Assembly: GCA_017307505.1 (NCBI GenBank)
Contig: JAFKEE010000055.1
Span: 1 to 64,000, forward strand
Direction: 5' to 3'
DNA from: Acidobacteriota bacterium
GTDB taxonomy: Bacteria; Acidobacteriota; Terriglobia; Bryobacterales; Bryobacteraceae
Length of the DNA stretch: 64,000 bases
Part shown: one piece after another, positions 44,299 to 51,420 of the stretch
Position numbering within the stretch: the stretch's first letter is position 1
Layout of the letters: each line of letters opens with the position of its first letter
The notes under the pieces: model-generated
What the model was told of the DNA's origin: nothing
What the model saw: only the letters and a program-made list of their open reading frames with translations
Database searches by the model: none
Position numbers and translations under genes: made by a program

Positions 44299-45120
44299 TC
44301 AGCACACCGGGCTGCCGTCCGGCGGCGGAAACAGCGTGCCGAACCACCGCTGCCAGTGCGGTTCGTTCGCCGCGGCACGGGCCGGCGCGTCTTCCCCATA
44401 GAGATACATGCTCAGGCAAACAACCACCATGCCGCCCATCGGCATCGTGAACAGGTGTGCGATGCCGGGCCCCGGTGCATCCAGGCGAAGCAGCGCCTGG
44501 TGCGGATGGCCTGCCCCCGCCGGCGTTTCCAGGACACCCTCCAACGCTGGGGCGTCCTGCGGAGCGCTCCGCCGTTCGCCAGGAGCCGCGCCGGCCAGCC
44601 CAAGCCCGCCTGCCACTTTGGCCCAGACCGCGTCCACCGGCTCCGGGCTCATCCCCATCGCGCGGAACATGGAGCCCCGCTGCCCCCGGAAGTGCGTCAG
44701 ATAGAGCCCCAGGATGCGGAAGAATGACGGCCAGCCGGATTCGATGCTGTTCAACTGGTTGTCCCAGTCGTCGTTGTCGGCAAAGAGGCTGTGTACTACC
44801 CGCACGATGCAGGTCCCGCCTGCCTTCGCTTCCACCGTCCACTCCGTAGCCAGCTTCGGCGCATTCGGGCCCAGGTCCCCACTTTCGGCCGCGAAGCGCT
44901 GCATGGGCTCCCAGGCGGTCACCGTGGCCACCGAGTCCATGCCCGGGCCAAAGTGGGTCGTCACCGTTGCGCCCACCTCGCCGCCGCCTTCACAGGGGAC
45001 AAACCACGAGCTCACTCCGGGTCCCGTGGCGATCGCTGTCCAGACCTCCTCGACTGATCCTGGAACTTCCACCTCGGCCTGCACAAAACGGCGGCCTGTC
45101 GCATCTTTCTTCACGCTCAT
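44299..45120 (-). CDS. SRPBCC / AHSA1-type START-like protein
   Basis: The 273-residue protein begins with an AHSA1-like helix-grip domain (VEVPGSVEEVWTAIATGPGV, then SSWFVPCEGGGEVGATV). A C-terminal extension contains a short hydrophobic patch (LFTMPMGGMVVVCLSMYLYG). The domain binds hydrophobic ligands; no enzyme activity can be read. It lies 29 bases after the frameshifted VOC gene and on the same strand as the ArsR gene. ArsR plus SRPBCC is a recurrent pair in which ArsR controls the START-like gene. Confidence 0.82.
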   Translation of the reverse strand: MSVKKDATGRRFVQAEVEVPGSVEEVWTAIATGPGVSSWFVPCEGGGEVGATVTTHFGPGMDSVATVTAWEPMQRFAAESGDLGPNAPKLATEWTVEAKAGGTCIVRVVHSLFADNDDWDNQLNSIESGWPSFFRILGLYLTHFRGQRGSMFRAMGMSPEPVDAVWAKVAGGLGLAGAAPGERRSAPQDAPALEGVLETPAGAGHPHQALLRLDAPGPGIAHLFTMPMGGMVVVCLSMYLYGEDAPARAAANEPHWQRWFGTLFPPPDGSPVC

Positions 45121-45149
45121 ACTGGCTCCTGATTCTTGGGTCTGGGACT

Positions 45150-45613
45150 CTACACCTGGAAAAGCAGAATGAAATTGCCGCAGGTATCGTCCAGGACGGC
45201 TGCGGTACTGGCGCCCCGCTTGCCGGCTTTGTCCGGAAGACGACGCCCAGCTTCAGCAGCCGTTCGTATTCCTCCTGAACATCGTCGACCTGGAACGTAG
45301 CGATTGGAATGCCCTGCGCCTTCAAAGCCTGCTTGAAGGTCTGGGTAGCCGGATTGTTGCTGGGTTCCAGCAGCAACTGGGTGCCATTTGGCTCCCGGGC
45401 GGAGACCACGGTCAGCCATTTGAATTCGCCTAAGGGGAAATCGTGCTTCTTCACGAAGCCCAGGATCTCCGTGTAGAACTTCAATGCCTTGTCCTGGTCA
45501 TCCACAAGCACGCTGGTCAACGAAATGCGAATGCTGGAGCGGCCGCCGGACTGAGCAAGCAGCGGAAGGCCGGCCGCGGCGGGCGCCCGTTTTACGAAAC
45601 TGCGACGGTTCAT
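45150..45613 (-). pseudogene. Exported VOC (glyoxalase-like) protein gene with a frameshift
   Basis: Residues 1-130 are a VOC-family protein with a twin-arginine-like leader (MNRRSFVKRAPAAAG), then ISLTSVLVDDQDKALKFY and LLLEPSNNPATQTFKQAL, ending at GVVFRTKP. After that, around 45223, the correct continuation (KRGASTAAVLDDTCGNFILL, then FQV and a stop at 45150) is in another frame. The frame without correction runs on as nonsense to 44990 across the start of the SRPBCC gene. One missing base explains it. It is either a recent pseudogene or a sequencing error. With the frame restored it would be a complete 154-residue protein. Confidence 0.8.
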
Positions 45614-45640
45614 AGAGGAATCTCCTTGCGTCTGCGGAAG

Positions 45641-46243
45641 TCAGGACGGCTTCGGCGCGACTGTTTCCACGGGTAAGGGGTGGGCCAGGATGAGCACCCG
45701 GTGAGGGCGCCCTCCCGGAGCCGTTGGGTCGTGATAGCGGGCCGCCAGTGCGGTCACAAAGGTGGTGAGTTCCCGGGTGAAATTCGCCCGGTCGGCGGGC
45801 GATGAAAAACGGATTTCCGTATCGACAGAGAGGCTTGCCAGGCGTTTTTCTTCTTCCCTGGACCGGCGCAGCAGCGTGCTCACTTCGCGGATGGCCCGCG
45901 CGGCGAGAGCAATGAGATACGAAGCGGAAAGACGGTCGGCTGAGCGGGCCGGGTCGGCCGCCACCGGGCCCATGGCTGCGGGCGAAACAACATAACTGGC
46001 GGCGGTCGCCACCATGCGGCGCTCCGTCAGCCCGCCCCACTGGCGCCTGTCGGCCACTTCGATCAGGTTGTGGGCTTCCAAAGCATGCAGGTGATAGTTG
46101 ATCTTCTGGCGCGCAATCCCCATCCGGGAGGACAGCGCCGCAGCCGAGGCCGGCTCCGCCAACTCCGCCAGCAGACGGCTCCGGACGGGGCCCAGGGCCA
46201 CAGCCGCGGCCGCCGGGTCATCAATGACTGCCACGTCAAGCAT
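45641..46243 (-). CDS. ArsR-type helix-turn-helix regulator
   Basis: The 200-residue protein has an N-terminal winged helix (LGPVRSRLLAELAEPASAAA, then LSSRMGIARQKINYHLHALE and LIEVADRRQWGG). A longer C-terminal domain than minimal ArsR proteins follows, with no cysteine metal motif. Such ArsR-like proteins pair with AHSA1 genes and are probably not metal sensors. It is the first gene of a unit continuing with the VOC and SRPBCC genes. An 8-base perfect inverted repeat directly upstream, overlapping a promoter, is the likely autoregulatory operator. Confidence 0.88.
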   Translation of the reverse strand: MLDVAVIDDPAAAAVALGPVRSRLLAELAEPASAAALSSRMGIARQKINYHLHALEAHNLIEVADRRQWGGLTERRMVATAASYVVSPAAMGPVAADPARSADRLSASYLIALAARAIREVSTLLRRSREEEKRLASLSVDTEIRFSSPADRANFTRELTTFVTALAARYHDPTAPGGRPHRVLILAHPLPVETVAPKPS

Positions 46244-46248
46244 GCAGC

Positions 46249-46279
46249 CATTGAACCATTGACAACTTTTCTTGTCAAT
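46249..46279 (-). promoter_or_regulatory. ArsR operator over a promoter (possibly leaderless)
   Basis: ATTGACAA at 46258-46265 and TTGTCAAT at 46272-46279 form a perfect inverted repeat with a six-base centre. On the minus strand the distal arm supplies a -35-like TTGACA, followed after 17 bases by TTCAAT at 46254-46249, only 5 bases from the ATG at 46243. A regulator bound here would block the promoter. The spacing implies a leaderless or nearly leaderless message. Confidence 0.65.
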
Positions 46280-46326
46280 AGAAGAACAGTGTGATTCTGA
46301 CGAGACTCCCGCCGCCCAATCTCCTG

Positions 46327-46971
46327 TTATCGAGTGCCGTCCGGGAAGTCGGGCTGCGCCAGCCAGGGCTCCGAATCCGACCTCAGCTTCCGGACATAGA
46401 CCTGTGCTGAATTCCGGATCTCCGCGCCGTCATGGAACAGCCACAAGCGCGTGGCCAGGTAATCGATGCGCAACTCGCGTCCGGCCCCGGCAATCCCCTG
46501 CGGATTCTGCTCGAAGATGTCCAACATGAGCGCGTGAAGGATCTCGTGGACGCAGGTGTTCACGGAAACCAGCGGGATCAGGTGCCCGTGCGCCCGGTAG
46601 AGCGAGACCATGCAAAGGTGCCGGCCCCGGTAGCGCAGCGTCATCCCGCTCAGAGACCGGCCGCTGTCCCACTCCATCGGGACGGTGCCCGTCAGCACGA
46701 CGTTCAGTCTCGCCGGGTCCAGCCCCGAGACTACGGGTTGCCGGCCCGGCGGTCGCAGCACCTCGCCCGCCACGGTCCTGCAATCCAGACGGATTCCGCC
46801 GGCAGCGAAATCCCGCACCGCCTGCGGCCACAAGCTCGACCAGAAGGCTTGCTTCACCTCCGGTGTGAGCTTGGCCTTGCTGTCCAACACCAGCGAGACC
46901 GGCACCACGACCGGCGCCGGAGCCGCCGCCAGAACTGCCGGCGCAAGCGCGCAAAAGGACCGTCGAGTCAT
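46327..46971 (-). CDS. Exported protein with an HEXXH motif (putative metallopeptidase)
   Basis: The 214-residue protein has a leader (MTRRSFCALAPAVLAAAPAP), a beta-rich middle and the zinc-protease signature HEILH at residues 142-146 within VNTCVHEILHALMLDIFEQN. I do not recognise a named peptidase family, and the third ligand is not obvious. Glu/Asp/His candidates follow within 30 residues. The hydrophobic residues around the motif fit a true active-site helix. It is preceded by an operator-like inverted repeat (46995-47022). Confidence 0.65.
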   Translation of the reverse strand: MTRRSFCALAPAVLAAAPAPVVVPVSLVLDSKAKLTPEVKQAFWSSLWPQAVRDFAAGGIRLDCRTVAGEVLRPPGRQPVVSGLDPARLNVVLTGTVPMEWDSGRSLSGMTLRYRGRHLCMVSLYRAHGHLIPLVSVNTCVHEILHALMLDIFEQNPQGIAGAGRELRIDYLATRLWLFHDGAEIRNSAQVYVRKLRSDSEPWLAQPDFPDGTR

Positions 46972-46994
46972 ATGCCCCGCCTTGGTAGGCTGGT

Positions 46995-47022
46995 TTAGTG
47001 TATTATTTAACTAGTACACTAA
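46995..47022. promoter_or_regulatory. Operator-like inverted repeat upstream of the HEXXH gene
   Basis: TTAGTGTA at 46995-47002 and TACACTAA at 47015-47022 are perfect complements separated by 12 AT-rich bases. On the minus strand a TTGATT ending in the outer arm and a TACACT inside the other arm are 18 bases apart, so the repeat covers a likely promoter of the gene starting at 46971. The form suits a MarR, TetR or HxlR-type dimer. No such regulator is encoded next to it. Confidence 0.5.
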
Positions 47023-47050
47023 TCAAGTGAAATCTGACGGTCCTGCCCCT

Positions 47051-47623
47051 TCATGCGGCGTAGGGCTGCTTCGACTTCGCATCCCGCAAGGCGCGGCCCC
47101 ACCAGACCAGTTCGTTCAGCATCTTTGTGGCGGTCCGGCTGGCCTGGTCGGGATGCACGAGTCCGCCATCCGGTTTGAAAAGCGTCCACACTCCGGCGAA
47201 GCTGACGCTGTCCCGTACCGTCATCGCATGGAGTTCCGCGAAGATCTGGCGGAGCTGCTCCACCGCCCGCAGGCCGCCGGAGATTCCACCGTACGAAACG
47301 AACCCGATCGGCTTGGCGTGCCATTCCTGGGAGTGCCAGTCGATTAGCGTCTTGAGCGGAGCAGGAAAGCTGTGGTTGTACTCAGGCGTAACGATGGTGA
47401 AGGCGTCGGCTCGCAACAGCCGGGCGGAGACCCTCGAGACCGCCTCAGTCCGCTGATCCGAAAGGATATCGGGCAGTCGTTCCTCCGCCAGGTCGATGAG
47501 GTCCACCGTCAGGTCGTCGCGCTTGGCGGCCTCGGCGGCAAACCACCGGGCCACCGTCGGAGCAAACCGTCCCTGGCGCGTACTCGCAATGATCAGGGCA
47601 AGTCGGATTGGTTTTTCCTGCAT
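47051..47623 (-). CDS. NADPH-dependent FMN reductase family protein
   Basis: The 190-residue flavodoxin-like reductase has the family landmarks IRLALIIASTRQGRFAPTVA at the N-terminus, VTPEYNHSFPAPLKTLIDW in the middle and the GFVSYGGISGGLRAVEQLRQ loop. It reduces FMN or quinone-like compounds using NADPH. The start could be ATG 47623 (GAGAGG 8 bases upstream) or ATG 47632, which overlaps the preceding gene's stop in an ATGA. I use 47623. It is co-transcribed with the monooxygenase gene and probably controlled by SoxR. Confidence 0.9.
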   Translation of the reverse strand: MQEKPIRLALIIASTRQGRFAPTVARWFAAEAAKRDDLTVDLIDLAEERLPDILSDQRTEAVSRVSARLLRADAFTIVTPEYNHSFPAPLKTLIDWHSQEWHAKPIGFVSYGGISGGLRAVEQLRQIFAELHAMTVRDSVSFAGVWTLFKPDGGLVHPDQASRTATKMLNELVWWGRALRDAKSKQPYAA

Positions 47624-47628
47624 GGGGG

Positions 47629-48339
47629 TCATCCTCTCGGCTGCGTCAGCAGCAGGGCCGGCGCATACCGCCGGAACCGGGCAGCCTTGAGTCCGGGGAA
47701 ACCGTTCACCGCCTCCCAGCCCGGACCGCTGCCGATGCGGCCTTGTCCTGTTCCATCGACCGCCCGGCGGTGGTCCTCCTCCGTCGCCCATTCCGCGTAG
47801 TTCAGCACCCGCAAGGCATCCGTGCTGATGTGGAAGTGCCCGCCCAGTGCGCCGGGCGGCTGTTCCAGCGTCGCGTCCACGGTTCGAAACACGGTGCTGA
47901 TGAAGCTCTTCTGCCGTTCACTGTCCGGGTTCTCGAACTCGAAAGTAATCAGTACGATACATCCAGGAAAGATCGAGGTGTCCCGGATCCGGCTGCGGTG
48001 GAGGTGAAAGAAATCCGGCGCCTGGCGGTGGATGCCGGGAACGGCGCGATCCACCTCGGCCAGCCGCGGCCGGATATGGCTCTCGATCGCAGCGTAGTAG
48101 TGTGCCTCCGAAATCCACTGCCCGTACACCACGATTTCCCGGCCGTCGTTACTCCTCAACAGGTTGCAGGTAAGCAGTCCCGCGGGCCACGTGCCGCTGT
48201 CCCAGGCTTCGGCGTACGCCTCAACCGTGCTGGACTGGCGCTCCGGCGACTCGACATTCCACTCGCTGACGACAACAACCCCACACTCCGGCCGCATCAG
48301 ATTGGGGCGGGTTCGGACGGGGGTGACTTGTGTAGGCAT
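47629..48339 (-). CDS. Tandem antibiotic-biosynthesis-monooxygenase (ABM) domain protein
   Basis: The 236-residue soluble protein has two ABM-like ferredoxin-fold halves. The first is about 17-110 (GVVVVSEWNVESPERQ and then EIVVYGQWISEAHYYA); the second is about 128-230 (CIVLITFEFENPDSERQ and then VLNYAEWATEEDHRRAV). Small ABM proteins oxidise quinone-like aromatics without a metal or cofactor. It is the first gene of a two-gene unit with the FMN reductase and diverges from soxR across a SoxR-type promoter. A later in-frame ATG at 48297 is an alternative start. Confidence 0.82.
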   Translation of the reverse strand: MPTQVTPVRTRPNLMRPECGVVVVSEWNVESPERQSSTVEAYAEAWDSGTWPAGLLTCNLLRSNDGREIVVYGQWISEAHYYAAIESHIRPRLAEVDRAVPGIHRQAPDFFHLHRSRIRDTSIFPGCIVLITFEFENPDSERQKSFISTVFRTVDATLEQPPGALGGHFHISTDALRVLNYAEWATEEDHRRAVDGTGQGRIGSGPGWEAVNGFPGLKAARFRRYAPALLLTQPRG

Positions 48340-48347
48340 GTGAGTTC

Positions 48348-48378
48348 AGCGTAAAAGTTCAAGTACACTTGAAGTCAA
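48348..48378 (-). promoter_or_regulatory. SoxR box inside a 19-bp-spacer promoter
   Basis: On the minus strand TTGACT (48378-48373) and TACGCT (48353-48348) are 19 bases apart, the over-long spacer typical of MerR/SoxR-activated promoters. Within the spacer is the palindrome TTCAAGT-AC-ACTTGAA at 48358-48373, closely matching the enteric SoxR box core CTCAAGT-TA-ACTTGAG. It faces the monooxygenase gene, whose ATG is 8 bases beyond the -10, and lies 19 bases before the soxR start on the other strand. Confidence 0.82.
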
Positions 48379-48392
48379 GAGGAAAAAAGGCC

Positions 48393-48869
48393 ATGTTGAC
48401 GATTGGAGATCTGGCGCGGCGGAGCGGCGTGGCCACCTCAGCCTTGCGCTACTACGAAGAACTCGGCCTGATCCAGGCGGAGCGGAACCAGTCCGGGCAT
48501 CGCCGCTACCTGCTGGCCACCTTACGCCGCGTCGCCTTCATTGTCTTCGCCCAGCGTGTCGGCTTGACGTTGGAGGAAGTGGGCCGGGAGCTGGCGAAGC
48601 TGCCGAACAACCGTGTGCCGGAACGGGCCGACTGGGCCCAGCTCTCCAGCACCTGGACGCAGCGCATCGACGACCGCATCGCCGAACTCCAGAAAATGAG
48701 GGCCGGGATGACCCAGTGCATCGGCTGCGGATGCCTCTCCTTTGACCACTGCAAATTCGCCAATCCCGACGATCGAGCCGGCTTACGCGGCTCGGGTCCG
48801 CGTTACTGGCTGGACGCGGAGAGCACCCGTGACGGCCCAGCCCCAGATTGCCCTGGAACCGCCGTGTAG
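48393..48869 (+). CDS. soxR: Redox-sensing MerR-family activator SoxR
   Basis: The 158-residue protein has a MerR winged helix (LTIGDLARRSGVATSALRYY, then GLIQAERNQSGHRRY), a coiled dimerisation helix, and the [2Fe-2S] cluster motif with Cys109, Cys112, Cys114 and Cys120 in CIGCGCLSFDHC. That spacing is diagnostic of SoxR. It senses redox-cycling compounds. ATG 48393 begins the conserved domain and has a GAGG-like site upstream. It diverges from the monooxygenase/FMN-reductase unit, with a SoxR box between them, which fits the direct small SoxR regulons of non-enteric bacteria. Confidence 0.93.
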   Translation: MLTIGDLARRSGVATSALRYYEELGLIQAERNQSGHRRYLLATLRRVAFIVFAQRVGLTLEEVGRELAKLPNNRVPERADWAQLSSTWTQRIDDRIAELQKMRAGMTQCIGCGCLSFDHCKFANPDDRAGLRGSGPRYWLDAESTRDGPAPDCPGTAV

Positions 48870-48900
48870 TCTCCAGTCGAAGCGTCCGATAGGTCTAGTG

Positions 48901-49467
48901 ATGAGCACTCCGACAGCCGTGAAGTTTCAGGATCATTACATGGTGCTGGGGGTCCAGCGGAAGTCGACGACGGAAGAGGTTTTCCAGGCCTACAGCAAAC
49001 TGGCGGCGAAGTACCATCCCTCCAACCGGGAAACCCGGGACCAGGAGATGTTCAACGCCGTCAACCGGGCCTATGAAGTGCTGTCGGATCCCGAGAGCCG
49101 CAAGGCGTTTGAGGCGAGCCTCCCGCAAGGGCAGGTGATGGACAGTCCGGAATTCAAGAGCGACGAGTTCTTTGCGGCTATCCGGGGCGAGAGCGCCCGG
49201 CGCATGGCGATCCTCTGCCTGCTGTACGATCGCCGCAGGCTGCGGCCGGCCGTGCCCGGAGTCTCTGTGCGCGAGATCGAACGCACCACGGCCATCAGCA
49301 CCGATGAGATGTTCTTCTGCATCTGGTACCTGAAGCAGCGCAACCTGATCATCTCCGACGACAAGAGCAACATCCAGATCACGGTCGACGGAATGGACTA
49401 CCTGGAAAACCACACGCCGACGCCGGAGACGATCCTGCCTCTGCTGAACCTGCCGGCGAAAGCCTGA
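48901..49467 (+). CDS. J-domain-like protein with HPD replaced by HPS
   Basis: The 188-residue protein starts with a J-like domain (residues about 10-75: DHYMVLGVQRKSTTEEVFQA, KLAAKYHPSNRE, AVNRAYEVLSDPESRKAFEA). The HPD tripeptide needed to stimulate Hsp70 is HPS at 39-41. The C-terminal half (about 95-185) looks like a winged-helix or ARM-like helical module (VREIERTTAISTDEMFFCIW, then YLKQRNLIISDDKSNIQITV). It may therefore be a regulator or adaptor instead of a co-chaperone. It follows soxR by 31 bases on the same strand, and its stop is 2 bases from that of the convergent FGE-like gene. Confidence 0.78.
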   Translation: MSTPTAVKFQDHYMVLGVQRKSTTEEVFQAYSKLAAKYHPSNRETRDQEMFNAVNRAYEVLSDPESRKAFEASLPQGQVMDSPEFKSDEFFAAIRGESARRMAILCLLYDRRRLRPAVPGVSVREIERTTAISTDEMFFCIWYLKQRNLIISDDKSNIQITVDGMDYLENHTPTPETILPLLNLPAKA

Positions 49468-49469
49468 CC

Positions 49470-50354
49470 TTAGGGCTCGCGCACCGCGCGGAAACCGATC
49501 ATGCGGTGGGCCTGGAACGAAGGCCAGGCGGCGGAGCGGGCATAGGAGTGCAAGTCCGGCGCCTCCACGAAGAAAGAGCCCCCGCGCACCACTCGAAATG
49601 CCCCCGTGTCCGGTCCCTTCGGATTCCGTTTGGGCGACTCGGAGTAATACGTCCGGCCGTACCAGTCGCTGCACCACTCCATGACGTTGCCGGCCATGTC
49701 CAGCACTCCGTAAGGCGAAGCGTTGCTCTTCGTCTGTTGGGCGCCGCGCAGGCTGCCGTCGTAGAAGCCGGCGAGCTGTACGGTGTCGTATTTCTGCGCC
49801 CCAACGTAATTGGCCCGGTCGCGCCCGATGTCGTTGCCCCAGGGATACCTGGTCTGGCGAGTGCCCCGGGCGGCCTTCTCCCATTCGGCTTCGGTCGGCA
49901 GCCTGTACTTGCGGCCCGTCCTGGCGCTCAGCCAGTTGCAGTACGCCGTGGCGGAGTCCCAGTTCACGCCAATCACCGGATAACCGCCGCTGTCCGGAGT
50001 GCCGCCGCCATGATTCTGGGCCTGATTCCAGAAGGGCACCTGATCCTTGGGCACCACGCGCCCGGCCGGCCAGTATTTGGGATCGTCATAGCCGGCATCA
50101 TTGCGGAAGCGAGTCCACTCCGAATTGGTGACCTCCAGTTTCCCGATGTAGTAGGCATCCAGATACACCACGTGGACCGGCCGCTCGCGCGCCTCGCCGT
50201 CCCCGAAGTTGTCGCCCATGGGGAAGTTGCCGGCCGGGACCAGAACGAAGTCGCCGTAACCGTCATTCACGGAGGCAGGCTGCGAGCCGGAACCCTGAGG
50301 CCATGCCGTCGCCGCCAGTCCGGTCAGGATGCAGACAAGGAAGAGTCCGCGCAT
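49470..50354 (-). CDS. Secreted formylglycine-generating-enzyme-like (SUMF1) domain protein
   Basis: The 294-residue protein has a signal peptide (MRGLFLVCILTGLAATAWPQ) and one full FGE-sulfatase domain: LVPAGNFPMGDNFGDGE, VYLDAYYIGKLEVTNSEW, YPVIGVNWDSATAYCNWLSA, YRLPTEAEWEKAARGT, YGVLDMAGNVMEWCSDWYG, and FRVVRGGSF. Most such bacterial proteins are not true sulfatase activators. They may be ligand-binding or iron-type hydroxylase relatives. No sulfatase is adjacent. ATG 50354 starts the signal peptide and lies 2 bases after the esterase stop, so the two are co-transcribed. Confidence 0.86.
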   Translation of the reverse strand: MRGLFLVCILTGLAATAWPQGSGSQPASVNDGYGDFVLVPAGNFPMGDNFGDGEARERPVHVVYLDAYYIGKLEVTNSEWTRFRNDAGYDDPKYWPAGRVVPKDQVPFWNQAQNHGGGTPDSGGYPVIGVNWDSATAYCNWLSARTGRKYRLPTEAEWEKAARGTRQTRYPWGNDIGRDRANYVGAQKYDTVQLAGFYDGSLRGAQQTKSNASPYGVLDMAGNVMEWCSDWYGRTYYSESPKRNPKGPDTGAFRVVRGGSFFVEAPDLHSYARSAAWPSFQAHRMIGFRAVREP

Positions 50355-50356
50355 GA

Positions 50357-51196
50357 TCAATGAGCCTCCTGTTCGAAGCCGCCCTGCTTCAGGAAATGGC
50401 GCAGGGTGTCCATCCACAGCGAGAACTCCGGGCTGCGGTAGGCCGCGCCAAATCCATGGCGGCCTTTCTGATAGAGGTGCAGTTCGGCGGTGGCTCCGGC
50501 TTTGTTGAGATCGATGAAGAGCTGGGCGGAGGCGTCAGCGGCCATGCGGTCGGCCGCAGCCGCGGTGAGATAGGTGGGCGGGAAGTCCTTGAGTTGCTCG
50601 CCGGGCGTGGCGCGTCCGGGTCCATAAACCAGCACGAGGAAGTCCGGTCTCGTGCTCTGGCGGGCAATCGGATCCGGATCGTCCGGTTTGCCCGGGCCGG
50701 CGGAGGCCGCCATGATCCGGCCGAGCATGGAGCCGGCCGAGAAGCCCGCGAAGCCGATCCGGTGCGGGTCGAGTTTCCATTCCGGTGCTCGCGCCCGAAT
50801 GATCTGCACCGCCCGGTGTGCATCGGCGATCCGGGCCGCGTCGTTGTAGCGGGGCGACAGCCGGTAGGTCAGGACAAACGCCGCGTAGCCCCATTCGTTG
50901 AACCGTTCCGCGATCTCCATGCCCTCCGCCCCATACATCAGCATGATGTTGGCGCCGCCCGGAGCGACGACCACCGCGCCTCCGTGCCCTTTGCCTGGCG
51001 GCGGCAGGAAAACCGTCAGCAGAGGCTTGTCCAGCGGACCGGTGCCCAGGGCGAGCGGCACTTTGCCTTCCTCCCAGAGCGGGATGTTGAAGTTGTCGGC
51101 CCAGCGGCCAGGGGCCGGCTTCGAGTCGGCGGCGCAGACGCAGGAAGCCGTCAAGACTAGGGCGAGAATCTTGGCCAAATTGTGCATGCTCATCAT
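50357..51196 (-). CDS. Secreted alpha/beta hydrolase (acetyl-esterase-like)
   Basis: The 279-residue protein has a signal peptide (LAKILALVLTASCVCAA). The fold is of the acetyl/xylan-esterase or BD-FAE type: oxyanion VVVAPGG, TYRLSPRYNDAARIADAHRA, nucleophile elbow GFSAGS with Ser153, and C-terminal His in KGRHGFG. It probably removes acyl groups from sugars or aromatics. The ATG at 51196 has AGGGA 8 bases upstream, while the open frame continues upstream without a signal peptide. It precedes the FGE-like gene. Confidence 0.83.
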   Translation of the reverse strand: MMSMHNLAKILALVLTASCVCAADSKPAPGRWADNFNIPLWEEGKVPLALGTGPLDKPLLTVFLPPPGKGHGGAVVVAPGGANIMLMYGAEGMEIAERFNEWGYAAFVLTYRLSPRYNDAARIADAHRAVQIIRARAPEWKLDPHRIGFAGFSAGSMLGRIMAASAGPGKPDDPDPIARQSTRPDFLVLVYGPGRATPGEQLKDFPPTYLTAAAADRMAADASAQLFIDLNKAGATAELHLYQKGRHGFGAAYRSPEFSLWMDTLRHFLKQGGFEQEAH

Positions 51197-51420
51197 TTGA
51201 ATGTTCCCTGGTCGGGACGTCCCGCCGCCCGCGCGGCCTCCGGAGTCCTGTCTGGATATGGGTATCACCTGGTCCCTCCGGCCGCAAGCATTACTTCGTT
51301 CATCCCGACGGACCAGGAATCGGGTAACCGGACACAGTCTGCGAAGTAAATACAAATATTTCATGCAACCGCTCAACACTTTTATTCGTCACGGCGTCTA
51401 ACGAAAGAGCACAGGTCCAG
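51197..51420. promoter_or_regulatory. Divergent control region between the esterase and efflux units
   Basis: The 224-base spacer separates the minus-strand esterase/FGE unit from the plus-strand efflux unit. It holds a perfect 12-base palindrome, CGGGACGTCCCG at 51213-51224, 17 bases before the esterase start. An AT-rich patch near 51345-51365 could hold the efflux promoter. I cannot assign hexamers with confidence. Confidence 0.4.

Noticed and set aside
44990-45149. C-terminal extension of the VOC frame
   Set aside because: It is out-of-frame read-through after the frameshift and overlaps the SRPBCC gene.
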